Shown in pieces: positions 9,331 to 16,857 of a DNA stretch of 64,000 nt. The DNA comes from Cellvibrio sp. UBA7661 (lineage in GTDB: Bacteria; Pseudomonadota; Gammaproteobacteria; Pseudomonadales; Cellvibrionaceae), in contig DLHT01000011.1 of the NCBI GenBank assembly GCA_002483365.1, forward strand, positions 333,772 to 397,771, given 5' to 3'. A program made the position numbers and the translations under genes. A model generated the notes under the pieces. That model made no database searches and was not told the DNA's origin. It saw only the letters and a program-made list of their open reading frames with translations. Each line of letters starts with the position of its first letter. The stretch's first letter is position 1.

Positions 9331-9834
9331 GTGGAAAACTACGGGAAGGCAACATTCGCTGTGAAAATCACCAACATGATAAAACTATTATTGCCGATAC
9401 TTTTCCCGTCGTGGCGGTTCTTCAGTAGTGTGGGCATGTCGCCACGTTTTGATCTGGGGTTTGCGGTAGACGAGGCAAACCTGCCAGCGGAGTGGATTCC
9501 TTTTCGCCCTTTACATGAACGGCTATCACTTTGGAGCGCGCTTAAACATTTGGCACATAACCCGCGCTGGAATGAGCTTTTGTTTATGAATTCTTGTGCA
9601 GAGCGATTATTTGAAGGTGGCGATATTTTTTATCGCGAGGAAATTGCGCAGCACCTGCTCATGGCAATTGAGTCAGGTGAGATTGCGGTAAAAAATCCGG
9701 CGCATTTTATGTGTTTCAGAATTCGCGCTATTTATTCGGACGATGCGCCAGCCCATTGTATAGGGCCGATAAAAGAAGAGGTTGTGTTGTATTCCGGTTT
9801 TTATGCTTTGCCCAATAAGGGGCAACGATTGTGA
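9331..9834 (+). CDS. conserved protein of unknown function paired with an HTTM-like gene
   Basis: Up to 167 residues. GTG starts are possible at 9331 or 9361 and an ATG at 9376; the AAGG at 9346-9349 would favour 9361, so the start is uncertain. The protein is soluble apart from a short hydrophobic N-terminus (MIKLLLPILFPSWRFF). From general familiarity, the segment PSWRFFSSVGMSPRF recurs in small proteins encoded next to HTTM membrane proteins, but no catalytic motif is visible. Its stop codon overlaps the GTG start of the next gene (GTGA), so the two are translationally coupled and probably act together. Confidence 0.6.
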   Translation: MENYGKATFAVKITNMIKLLLPILFPSWRFFSSVGMSPRFDLGFAVDEANLPAEWIPFRPLHERLSLWSALKHLAHNPRWNELLFMNSCAERLFEGGDIFYREEIAQHLLMAIESGEIAVKNPAHFMCFRIRAIYSDDAPAHCIGPIKEEVVLYSGFYALPNKGQRL

Positions 9835-10520
9835 CATTGGATCTGGCTGTCCGGCTAACGGAAATAATGTTGGGCTTTGCATTTTTGCAGCAAAGTTTGG
9901 AATTTTTGCGTGCACGCGGTGTTGAACAAAAGCTGGCTTTTTTGCGCGTGGCGCTTGCGGTACTGTTAATTGCGGGTGTTTTTCCGCTATTGATCGCTGG
10001 CACTTTACTCTTGACTAGTGTGTTATTGATCTGGCGTTTCCGGGGGCCCTATAACGGTGGCAGTGATGCCATGAGTGTGTTGGTATTGTTGTGTATAGGG
10101 TTATCGCATCTTGCACCTTCTACTTTGTGGCAGGAAATTGCAGTGGGTTATGCAGTACTGCAATTAATTCTGTCGTATTTTCAAGCGGGTTGGGTCAAGT
10201 TGGTAAATCCTGAGTGGCGATCCGGCAAAGCCTTGCGCGAAGTATTTGGGTGGTCTGCGTATCCGGTTGCGCATTCGCTCAGACACTTGTCCGAGCGGAA
10301 AACGTTATTATGGTTTGCATCCTGGTGTGTGATTGTTGCAGAGCTGTTATTTCCACTTGCGCTTTTTTACCAGAGTGCACTGATTGCAGCATTGATCTGC
10401 GCTGGTTGTTTTCACTTGGCCAACGCAGTGCTGTTTGGTTTGAACCGTTTTGTATTGGCTTGGATCTCGGCATACCCTCTGGCGTTGTGGTTTCAGGAAC
10501 GGCTGGTGACTCTGTTATAA
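9831..10520 (+). CDS. HTTM-domain-like integral membrane protein
   Basis: 229 residues with about six hydrophobic helices. The motifs RGPYNGGSDAM near residue 65 and SYFQAGWVKLVNPEWRSG near residue 110 match the HTTM (horizontally transferred transmembrane) family, related to the membrane core of vitamin-K-dependent gamma-carboxylase. Length is shorter than many HTTM proteins (~300). The start is GTG overlapping the preceding stop. The 3' end overlaps the convergent oxidoreductase gene by 6 bp: the palindrome TTATAA at 10515-10520 supplies both stop codons. Biochemical role unknown. Confidence 0.65.
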   Translation: MTLDLAVRLTEIMLGFAFLQQSLEFLRARGVEQKLAFLRVALAVLLIAGVFPLLIAGTLLLTSVLLIWRFRGPYNGGSDAMSVLVLLCIGLSHLAPSTLWQEIAVGYAVLQLILSYFQAGWVKLVNPEWRSGKALREVFGWSAYPVAHSLRHLSERKTLLWFASWCVIVAELLFPLALFYQSALIAALICAGCFHLANAVLFGLNRFVLAWISAYPLALWFQERLVTLL

Positions 10521-11612
10521 CACTACTCGCTTGCCAGTTTTAGCGGCTTTAAAAATCGATTCAAGTATCACAATATCTTTCATGCCTTCTTCGCCGGGAA
10601 CCAGCACCGGCGATTTGTTGAGAATAGCGAGAGCATCATTATCCATTTGTCGCGCCTGTTGATTGTGGGGCGAAGGCGGTAGGATTATTCCATCACTGGT
10701 GCGGCCTTGTACTCCGCTATAAGATTGGAAAGGCTTTAATTCGTACCAGCCTTTTTCGCAATCTGCACGCAAGTGATTCATTGAGCGCGCATAACTTGTT
10801 GCGCATTTCGCATGTGCACCGCTTGCAAATTCCAATTCAAATTCGGTGGTTTCATCCACATCTTTGTACACGGGAGTGGTTGAATTCATTCTCGCGGTCA
10901 CGGCGACAGGTTCCTCGCCGGCGGTGTAGCGTGCAGCATTTAATGGATAAACGCCCATATCGTACATTGCACCGCCGCCCAGTTTTGGATCGGCGCGCCA
11001 GGAATAACTCGCTCCGGTGCCGTTGTATCCCGCTTCTGCAATAATCGTTTGGATATTACCGTAGGGTTTTTGTTTGGCGAATTGCATAATGCGCTGTGTA
11101 TTTTGTTCGTGCTGCATGCGATAGCCAATGGTCAGCTGCACTTTGTTTTTCTTGCAGACATCAATCATGGCTTGGCATTCTTTTGCGTCCATTGCCATGG
11201 GCTTTTCACACCACACGTGTTTACCGGCATTGGCAGCAATTTCGGTGAATTTTTTGTGTGTTCCTGTAGGTGTTACCACATACACAACATCAATGTCCGG
11301 ATTGTTCGCCAGCTCATGCATGTTGTCGTAATTATAAATATTGTAATCAAGCAGCCCATATTGCTTTTGCCAAAGCGGGATTTTTTCCGGGGAGCCGGTA
11401 ACAATCCCGGCAAGATAACAGTGTTGCGTAAGTTGTAATGCAGGTGCAAGCAAATCGCGACTGTAATAACCCAAGCCTAGCAACGCGACTCCAATTCGTT
11501 TTTTAGGGGAGTTGCTGGCAAATAGCGATGGAGCACTGGCTGCAAGCCCGACAGCTGCAAAGGCTTTCAAGAGGTCGCGACGATTAATGTCCCTCTGGTT
11601 AAATGTTGCCAT
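10515..11612 (-). CDS. Tat-exported Gfo/Idh/MocA-family oxidoreductase
   Basis: 365 residues. The N-terminus has a twin-arginine motif (NRRDLLKAF, residues 10-18) followed by a hydrophobic stretch and an ASA-type cleavage region, so it is probably exported folded with bound NAD(P). The Rossmann motif VALLGLGYYSRDL (~43) and the family motif WCEKPMAMD (~134), whose Lys is catalytic, are present. The relative closest in character is Zymomonas glucose-fructose oxidoreductase, also periplasmic; the real sugar substrate is unknown. GGAG lies eight bases before the ATG. The 3' end overlaps the HTTM-like gene. Confidence 0.85.
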   Translation of the reverse strand: MATFNQRDINRRDLLKAFAAVGLAASAPSLFASNSPKKRIGVALLGLGYYSRDLLAPALQLTQHCYLAGIVTGSPEKIPLWQKQYGLLDYNIYNYDNMHELANNPDIDVVYVVTPTGTHKKFTEIAANAGKHVWCEKPMAMDAKECQAMIDVCKKNKVQLTIGYRMQHEQNTQRIMQFAKQKPYGNIQTIIAEAGYNGTGASYSWRADPKLGGGAMYDMGVYPLNAARYTAGEEPVAVTARMNSTTPVYKDVDETTEFELEFASGAHAKCATSYARSMNHLRADCEKGWYELKPFQSYSGVQGRTSDGIILPPSPHNQQARQMDNDALAILNKSPVLVPGEEGMKDIVILESIFKAAKTGKRVVL

Positions 11613-11911
11613 GATCTTTCTCCGCGAATGTTATTGTTTTAGTTGTAATCGCCTAAGGCGAGCTGTGCAAACCACTAAACAAAACATTACCAAACGTTAA
11701 AAAATCTAAAAATATCAAAGGGCTGGTTTGCATAACTGCAGTGAAGGCGTGCATTTAGCGTCCAGTATGGAATGTATGGGGTGGGGGTATAGAGCAGTGA
11801 AAGGGACCTAACCATGAAAGCGTGTGGTGTAAGCACTGCGCATCACTGATAAACTGCGCTGCTCATGGGATCTTATGGTCCTGTATTTGATTCCCCATAG
11901 CGGCGCTTTTT

Positions 11912-13291
11912 ATGCATTCTTCCTCTGATACATCCCCTGATATGACTCAACAATCGACCCCTGTGTACTATGAGGATTCCCGCCTGGTGCCATTGTGGCG
12001 TAATTGGCTGGATGTGGCGGGTAGTATGCCGCTGGATAAATGGCTCAAAAATACTTTGCGGCCTGCAGCGAAATCAGGCGCTCGCCCACAACCGGACTAT
12101 AGCCCGGCAGATCGCGCATCATTAAGCCTTGCACTATTTTCTGCGTTGCGTTTCCAGCAATTGGCAGCGGCGTTGGAGTTTGCTTATCACAAACAAGATG
12201 CCAGCATAAATTGGGATGAGTGGGATCTGGCCTGGCATCAGCGGGATCTTCAGAGCATTACGCCGGTTGCATTTTGGTATTGGGTGCAGTTGCGTGTTGG
12301 TGGCGATCAAGCAAAAAAAAATCAGGCACAGCTGCGTGATGCAGAGGAGCGCCGTGCATTTTTCAATCGTATTGCCTTGCAAATAAATCCGGATAGCGCA
12401 TTTTATTTTCTGTGGTATGGATTGCGTCCACAGTGGAAAGCATTGCTACATGAGCGCCAACAAGTGTCCGGGTGGGATGATAAAACCTTGCAGGAATTTA
12501 TCCAGCAACAAGTAACCACGCCACCATTGTGGTTGCGGGTACAAAAAAAGGGCGATGTAAAAACGATTTGCGCCCGGTTACAGAATCAAGGTGTGAATGT
12601 CATTCTGGATGAGCAGCAGCATTTGCTGGCACAGGGTGGCGCAGGTATTCAGGGCACAATGGAATATAAAGAGGGTTTGGTGGAAGTCCAGGATCTTGCC
12701 AGCCAATATATTGCACAAAGTGTTGCTGCAGTACCGGGGCAAAAAGTGTGGGATGCCTGTGCCGGTGCAGGTGGCAAAACCCTGGCTATAGGCGCACGGA
12801 TGAATAACAAGGGCGCATTGGTTGCAACCGATCTACATGCTTACAAGTTGGAGGAACTAAAGCGCAGGGTAAAGCGCGCGGATATTTTTAATGTGCGTGT
12901 ATTTACGTGGGATGGCACAGAGCCGTTGCGGTTACCCAAAGAAGTTGCGCAACAAAAAGGCTTTGATTGGGTATTGTTGGATGCGCCCTGTAGCTCAGCG
13001 GGAACCTGGCGGCGCAACCCGGATGCACGTTGGCGCTTTGATGAAGATGACACAAAAGAATTGATTCAACTGCAGCGGCAATTATTAACTAACATCGTGC
13101 CAGCCGTGCGGGAAAATGGCCATTTGGTTTATGCAACCTGCAGTTGGCAGGTGAGTGAAAATGAGCAGCAGGTTGAATGGTTGTTACAACAGTTTCCGCA
13201 GTTTTCACTTCAATCCCAGCGCTTGGTTGGCGTACCTGAATTAGATTCAGATACGATGTTTGTGGCGGTACTGCAGCGGAATAGTCGATAA
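11912..13291 (+). CDS. RsmB/NOL1-NOP2-Sun family RNA 5-methylcytosine methyltransferase
   Basis: 459 residues. The C-terminal half is a Rossmann SAM-methylase domain: motif I VWDACAGAGGKTLAIGARM (~282), motif IV DAPCSSAGTWRRNP with the putative acid Cys360, and motif VI YATCSW with the catalytic Cys410. The N-terminal ~200 residues form a helical domain like the NusB-like region of RsmB, though only weakly similar by eye. It acts on rRNA (RsmB modifies 16S C967), but this looks like a paralogue rather than canonical rsmB because it is not next to fmt or def. An in-frame second ATG (MTQQS) lies ten codons downstream. Confidence 0.85.
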   Translation: MHSSSDTSPDMTQQSTPVYYEDSRLVPLWRNWLDVAGSMPLDKWLKNTLRPAAKSGARPQPDYSPADRASLSLALFSALRFQQLAAALEFAYHKQDASINWDEWDLAWHQRDLQSITPVAFWYWVQLRVGGDQAKKNQAQLRDAEERRAFFNRIALQINPDSAFYFLWYGLRPQWKALLHERQQVSGWDDKTLQEFIQQQVTTPPLWLRVQKKGDVKTICARLQNQGVNVILDEQQHLLAQGGAGIQGTMEYKEGLVEVQDLASQYIAQSVAAVPGQKVWDACAGAGGKTLAIGARMNNKGALVATDLHAYKLEELKRRVKRADIFNVRVFTWDGTEPLRLPKEVAQQKGFDWVLLDAPCSSAGTWRRNPDARWRFDEDDTKELIQLQRQLLTNIVPAVRENGHLVYATCSWQVSENEQQVEWLLQQFPQFSLQSQRLVGVPELDSDTMFVAVLQRNSR

Positions 13292-13312
13292 AACGATCAG
13301 TGATTATTTGTC

Positions 13313-13341
13313 GGTGATGGAATTACTGTAATTCCATCACC
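13313..13341. other. perfect 13-bp hairpin spanning the kinase stop codon
   Basis: GGTGATGGAATTA-CTG-TAATTCCATCACC. On the minus strand it contains the last codons (VMELQ) and stop of the kinase gene. It has no T tract, so it is not a standard terminator, but it sits between convergent genes and could stabilise the 3' end or pause polymerase. Confidence 0.45.
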
Positions 13342-15731
13342 ACGCGAAAGCCCAAGTGGGCATCAAAGATTTCAGTGCGATGGTAATCGCGCACATGGTT
13401 GGCAAGTCTATCGGCATTGTCTTTTGCCGAGCCACCGCGCACTACGTGAGCATCACAATTTTTTACCACCATTGCTTGTCCATTTTTAGGATGCAATGTG
13501 TAGTTATCTGCAAAGCAATCCTCTACCCATTCCGCAACATTACCCGCGGTATCAAACACACCAAATGCATTGGCGGGATAACTACCCACGGGTGCGGTTT
13601 TAGCGCCAAACAATCCCGAAAATTTACTGTTGCAACCCCGGCGGCAATTTGCACGGCCTGCTGCATCTTTTACATCATCACCCCACCAGAATAATGAGCG
13701 CGTGTCGGCACGGGCGACATATTCCCATTCGGATTCGGTAGGGAGCCGGTATTTTTTCCCCGTCGTTTCGCTGAGCCATTTGGCGTAGGCGCGCGCATCA
13801 TCAAAGTTCACATTAATCACCGGGCGATTGCCGCGCCCCCAACGATTGTCATTAGGTATTGGGCGATTCGTGGTTTGCGCAAATATTTCGTAATCATCAA
13901 ACGTAATTTCATATTTGCTGATCGCGAAAGGTTTGCTGATGGTGACTTTGTGTACCGGCATAGTGAGCGGATCATCTTTGTATCCCATAAAAAAACTGCC
14001 CGTAGGGATGCTGATCATTTCCGGCCCTTTGCTTTTGATAGAGGCTACAACCGGGCTACTGATTTCATCGCCGGGAGCAATACTTTCATTGAGCGTAAAT
14101 TCAGGCGTGAGATGTTGGTCAGTCATTTCAACCCAGGTGCGTTGTGTGTCATAGCCGGGGTGACTGACTTCAATATGGTAACGGCCAGCGGGTAGCAGTA
14201 TGCCAGGCTGATAACGCTCAGGAATATTCAATATGCGTACACGCGCTTGTCGTGGCGTTGTGCTAACCGTAAGTGAATAGCTGGGGGCTGCGCTGCTGGT
14301 GGTTGATTCGTGTTGCGCTGCATCAAGACTATGTAAACCGGGCGCGGCGAGCGAACTGTCGGTATTGGTAACTTCTGTCCCTGTGTTTGTTAGATTGATA
14401 TTTGTCAGATTGATGTTTGTGGCATCACTTTGAGCATCGCTCGAGTCTACCGTGCCGGTTGATGATGCAGAGTTGCTGGATATTGTGGTAACGGTAAGTT
14501 GTGTATCACTGGCAGGCTGGGGCAGGTCAATAAAAATACCTGCAGTTGCCAACGCCAAATTGCCAACGAATGAAGGATTTTTATGAGCTGAACTCTGTGC
14601 ATACCAAAAACTAAAACCACACCAGAGTGAAACAAGCAGTAGTGCGCCAAGACCCAAACGAGTGAATGCAGTTTGCTTGGGCGTGACTGTTTTATGGATT
14701 TTAGTTTCAATTTCGGCGCGTACAGTGAGCACGGGTGTGTGTTGTTCATTGAAAAAAATTTCAGTAATTTTTGTGGCCGGGCGTTGGTAAAAGCCACGGC
14801 TGGGGCTCCAGCGAAGCGAGCGAATTTTATTCCAGCGCCACCGCACTGCATTATAGGTCGCTGAGGCCAATGCTTTAGCTAAGGTGATCACCGTCAAATC
14901 GGCCGGATGCGTGGCCGTTGTGCTGAGCACACGGTGATTGGTTTCCAACTCTTCGATTGCAGTAATCAAGTCACGTCCACGCTGGAAACGTTGCTCTGGA
15001 TCTTTGGCTAATAGTTTCTCCAATACTTTTTGATAAGCCAGATATTGCAAAGGCAATTTGGGAATAGGTGCGCTGATGTGCTTGAGTGCGATAGTGACCG
15101 CTTCATCACCTTGGTAGGGCAGGGTACCGGTGAGCATTTCGTAGAAGACAACCCCAAGGCTGTACAAATCCGAACGGCCATCTACGTTGTTGCCTTTGGT
15201 TTGCTCAGGGCTCATGTAGTGAGGAGTACCTACTACAGTGCCTACATGCGTCATGCGTGAATTAGTGGATGCGCCACGTGCAACACCAAAATCAGATAAT
15301 ACGGCTGAGTTATCGGAGCGGAATAAAATATTTTCCGGTTTTATATCGCGATGGATGTAACCTTTTTCGTGCGCGTGATCAAGTGCGCTGGCAATTTCGC
15401 GCATGATCCGCAAAACTTCTTCACCACTTAAACCTGTACTCATTTTGTCGTGTACAGAGCCATTGGGAAGATAATCCATAGCGATATAATTTAAATCTTC
15501 ATGTCTGCCTATATCGTAAATTGCCACAATATTCGGGTGGGATAATTGGCCGACTATCGTTGCCTCACGTTGGAAGCGTTCACTGAATGCAGGATCGTTG
15601 TTGAGTTGCGGATTCATTACTTTTAATGCAACAACTCGCCCCACGCTAATTTGTATCGCGAGGTAAACGGTGGACATACCACCTTGATTAATTTTTCGTA
15701 TCACCCGATAACCGGGAATCTGTATTGCCAT
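13323..15731 (-). CDS. membrane Ser/Thr protein kinase with PEGA and FGE-sulfatase (SUMF1-like) domains
   Basis: 802 residues. Residues 8-265 form a Hanks-type kinase: glycine loop INQGGMSTVY, Lys37 in VVALKVM, YIHRDIKPEN, SDFGVAR and GTPHYMSPEQ (activation segment). A single membrane helix (LGALLLVSLWCGFSFWY, ~355) puts the rest outside the cytoplasm. After a Ser/Thr-rich linker with a TNINL repeat comes a PEGA-like module (~490-545) and a C-terminal formylglycine-generating-enzyme/sulfatase-modifying domain (~565-800: IPTGSFFMG, YRLPTESEWEY, GNVAEWVED, VRGGSA). Such C-terminal modules often bind ligands rather than catalyse. The gene follows a PP2C gene on the same strand by 91 bp; together they form a reversible phosphorylation pair similar to PpkA/PppA, but no type VI secretion genes are nearby. 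Confidence 0.9.
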   Translation of the reverse strand: MAIQIPGYRVIRKINQGGMSTVYLAIQISVGRVVALKVMNPQLNNDPAFSERFQREATIVGQLSHPNIVAIYDIGRHEDLNYIAMDYLPNGSVHDKMSTGLSGEEVLRIMREIASALDHAHEKGYIHRDIKPENILFRSDNSAVLSDFGVARGASTNSRMTHVGTVVGTPHYMSPEQTKGNNVDGRSDLYSLGVVFYEMLTGTLPYQGDEAVTIALKHISAPIPKLPLQYLAYQKVLEKLLAKDPEQRFQRGRDLITAIEELETNHRVLSTTATHPADLTVITLAKALASATYNAVRWRWNKIRSLRWSPSRGFYQRPATKITEIFFNEQHTPVLTVRAEIETKIHKTVTPKQTAFTRLGLGALLLVSLWCGFSFWYAQSSAHKNPSFVGNLALATAGIFIDLPQPASDTQLTVTTISSNSASSTGTVDSSDAQSDATNINLTNINLTNTGTEVTNTDSSLAAPGLHSLDAAQHESTTSSAAPSYSLTVSTTPRQARVRILNIPERYQPGILLPAGRYHIEVSHPGYDTQRTWVEMTDQHLTPEFTLNESIAPGDEISSPVVASIKSKGPEMISIPTGSFFMGYKDDPLTMPVHKVTISKPFAISKYEITFDDYEIFAQTTNRPIPNDNRWGRGNRPVINVNFDDARAYAKWLSETTGKKYRLPTESEWEYVARADTRSLFWWGDDVKDAAGRANCRRGCNSKFSGLFGAKTAPVGSYPANAFGVFDTAGNVAEWVEDCFADNYTLHPKNGQAMVVKNCDAHVVRGGSAKDNADRLANHVRDYHRTEIFDAHLGFRVVMELQ

Positions 15732-15822
15732 ATCAAGTTCGTTTCTATTTTAAATTCCGGTCTGCAATACCGGTCTCTTTATCTGTTTTACGTTATCTGC
15801 TTCAAGTAATTGCCAGCAGTCG

Positions 15823-16689
15823 TTAAAAATAAGTGATGTAAACCAACAGACCCAGTAGCGATGCCAAAGCGCCGCCAAAAATCCAGGAGTCTGTTTTAAT
15901 ATTGCCTGTCAAATAGGGAACCCACTGCAATAACCCTTTGCGCAGCGGATTGTCATGCAATGGAGATTCAATAATTTGCAACGTGATATTGTCGCGCCCG
16001 CCGCTGGTGAGTGCGGCGTGTAGCAGTTGGTCTACTGCGGCAAGACAATCATTCGACTCACTTAGAATTTGTGCGATAGTTTGGTCACTGACTTCATCAG
16101 TCAGCCCGTCACTGCATAACAAGATCCATTGGTTTTCTTGCCAGTTGTGTTCGACATGATCCACTTTGACCTTGTCCAGCTCCTGCATTCCCAAACATTG
16201 GGTAATAATATTTTTCTCAGGATGGGTATCTGCATCTTCGGGGCGTATAACCCCGGTATCTACCAGCATCTGTACATAAGAGTGGTCGGTACTTAATTGT
16301 TCCAAACGGCCACCTTCGCGTGAAGACGTCCATAAATAGGCGCGGCTATCACCCACCCAGGCGATTTGGTATTTATCTGAATGGCTTTTGAGGGCCACAA
16401 CGGTGGAGCCCATACCCAGTGCGCCTATCCCGACCGAAGCGGAATGCAGGATGCTGGCATGAGCGTTCTGGATGGAGTCGATTAAGGAAATATCGGGATC
16501 GTTTTGGATTTCCCGTGCGATGGTGTCGCGCACTATAGCGCTGGCGACTTCGCCGGCTTCATGCCCGCCCATACCGTCAGCAACCAGCCAGAGCCCCTGT
16601 TCCGGGCGGCTGAGAAAACAGTCCTCGTTATTGTCGCGCATGAGCCCCGGATGGGAGGCAGCGCTATATTCCAATTGGCTGATGGTCAT
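15823..16689 (-). CDS. PP2C-family Ser/Thr protein phosphatase, membrane anchored
   Basis: 288 residues. Metal-binding PP2C motifs are present: RDNNEDCF (~19), VADGMGGHEAGEVAS (~37), WVGDSRAY (~115), LLCSDGLTDEVSD (~187) and GGRDNITLQII (~230). The final ~20 residues (SWIFGGALASLLGLLVYI) form one membrane helix, which would place the phosphatase next to the membrane kinase encoded downstream. It is the first gene of the probable two-gene operon and presumably removes phosphates that the kinase adds, possibly from the kinase itself. No ribosome site stands out before the ATG. Confidence 0.92.
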   Translation of the reverse strand: MTISQLEYSAASHPGLMRDNNEDCFLSRPEQGLWLVADGMGGHEAGEVASAIVRDTIAREIQNDPDISLIDSIQNAHASILHSASVGIGALGMGSTVVALKSHSDKYQIAWVGDSRAYLWTSSREGGRLEQLSTDHSYVQMLVDTGVIRPEDADTHPEKNIITQCLGMQELDKVKVDHVEHNWQENQWILLCSDGLTDEVSDQTIAQILSESNDCLAAVDQLLHAALTSGGRDNITLQIIESPLHDNPLRKGLLQWVPYLTGNIKTDSWIFGGALASLLGLLVYITYF

Positions 16690-16812
16690 AGATTTGTGCA
16701 GGCAACCGCTGTATATGCAAATTGTTATCTGCCAATACTAGATGAGTTTATCGGGGAAAACTATGCGGCTTTTGTGAAAACCCGGAAGGAAAAGCATGGG
16801 CTAGACGGAAAT

Positions 16813-16848
16813 AACCTATGCCGGGGAGCGCTGTTCCCGACATAGGTT
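16813..16848 (-). terminator. long imperfect hairpin between phosphatase and protease genes
   Basis: AACCTATG...CATAGGTT flanks a 15-bp stem with one mismatch and wobble pairs. It lies just downstream of the protease stop (16858) on the minus strand, where the tail is TTATTT; on the plus strand a TTTTTGTT tail follows. Probable terminator for the protease gene. Confidence 0.5.
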
Positions 16849-16857
16849 TTTGTTGTG

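Noticed and set aside
14380..14420. Short repeat encoding TNINLTNINLTN in the kinase linker as a repeat element
   Set aside because: Only two units in a low-complexity Ser/Thr linker; explained by local duplication in a disordered region.
13323..16689. Type VI secretion locus
   Set aside because: Only the kinase/phosphatase pair resembles T6SS regulators; no tss, hcp, vgrG or clpV genes occur in the window.
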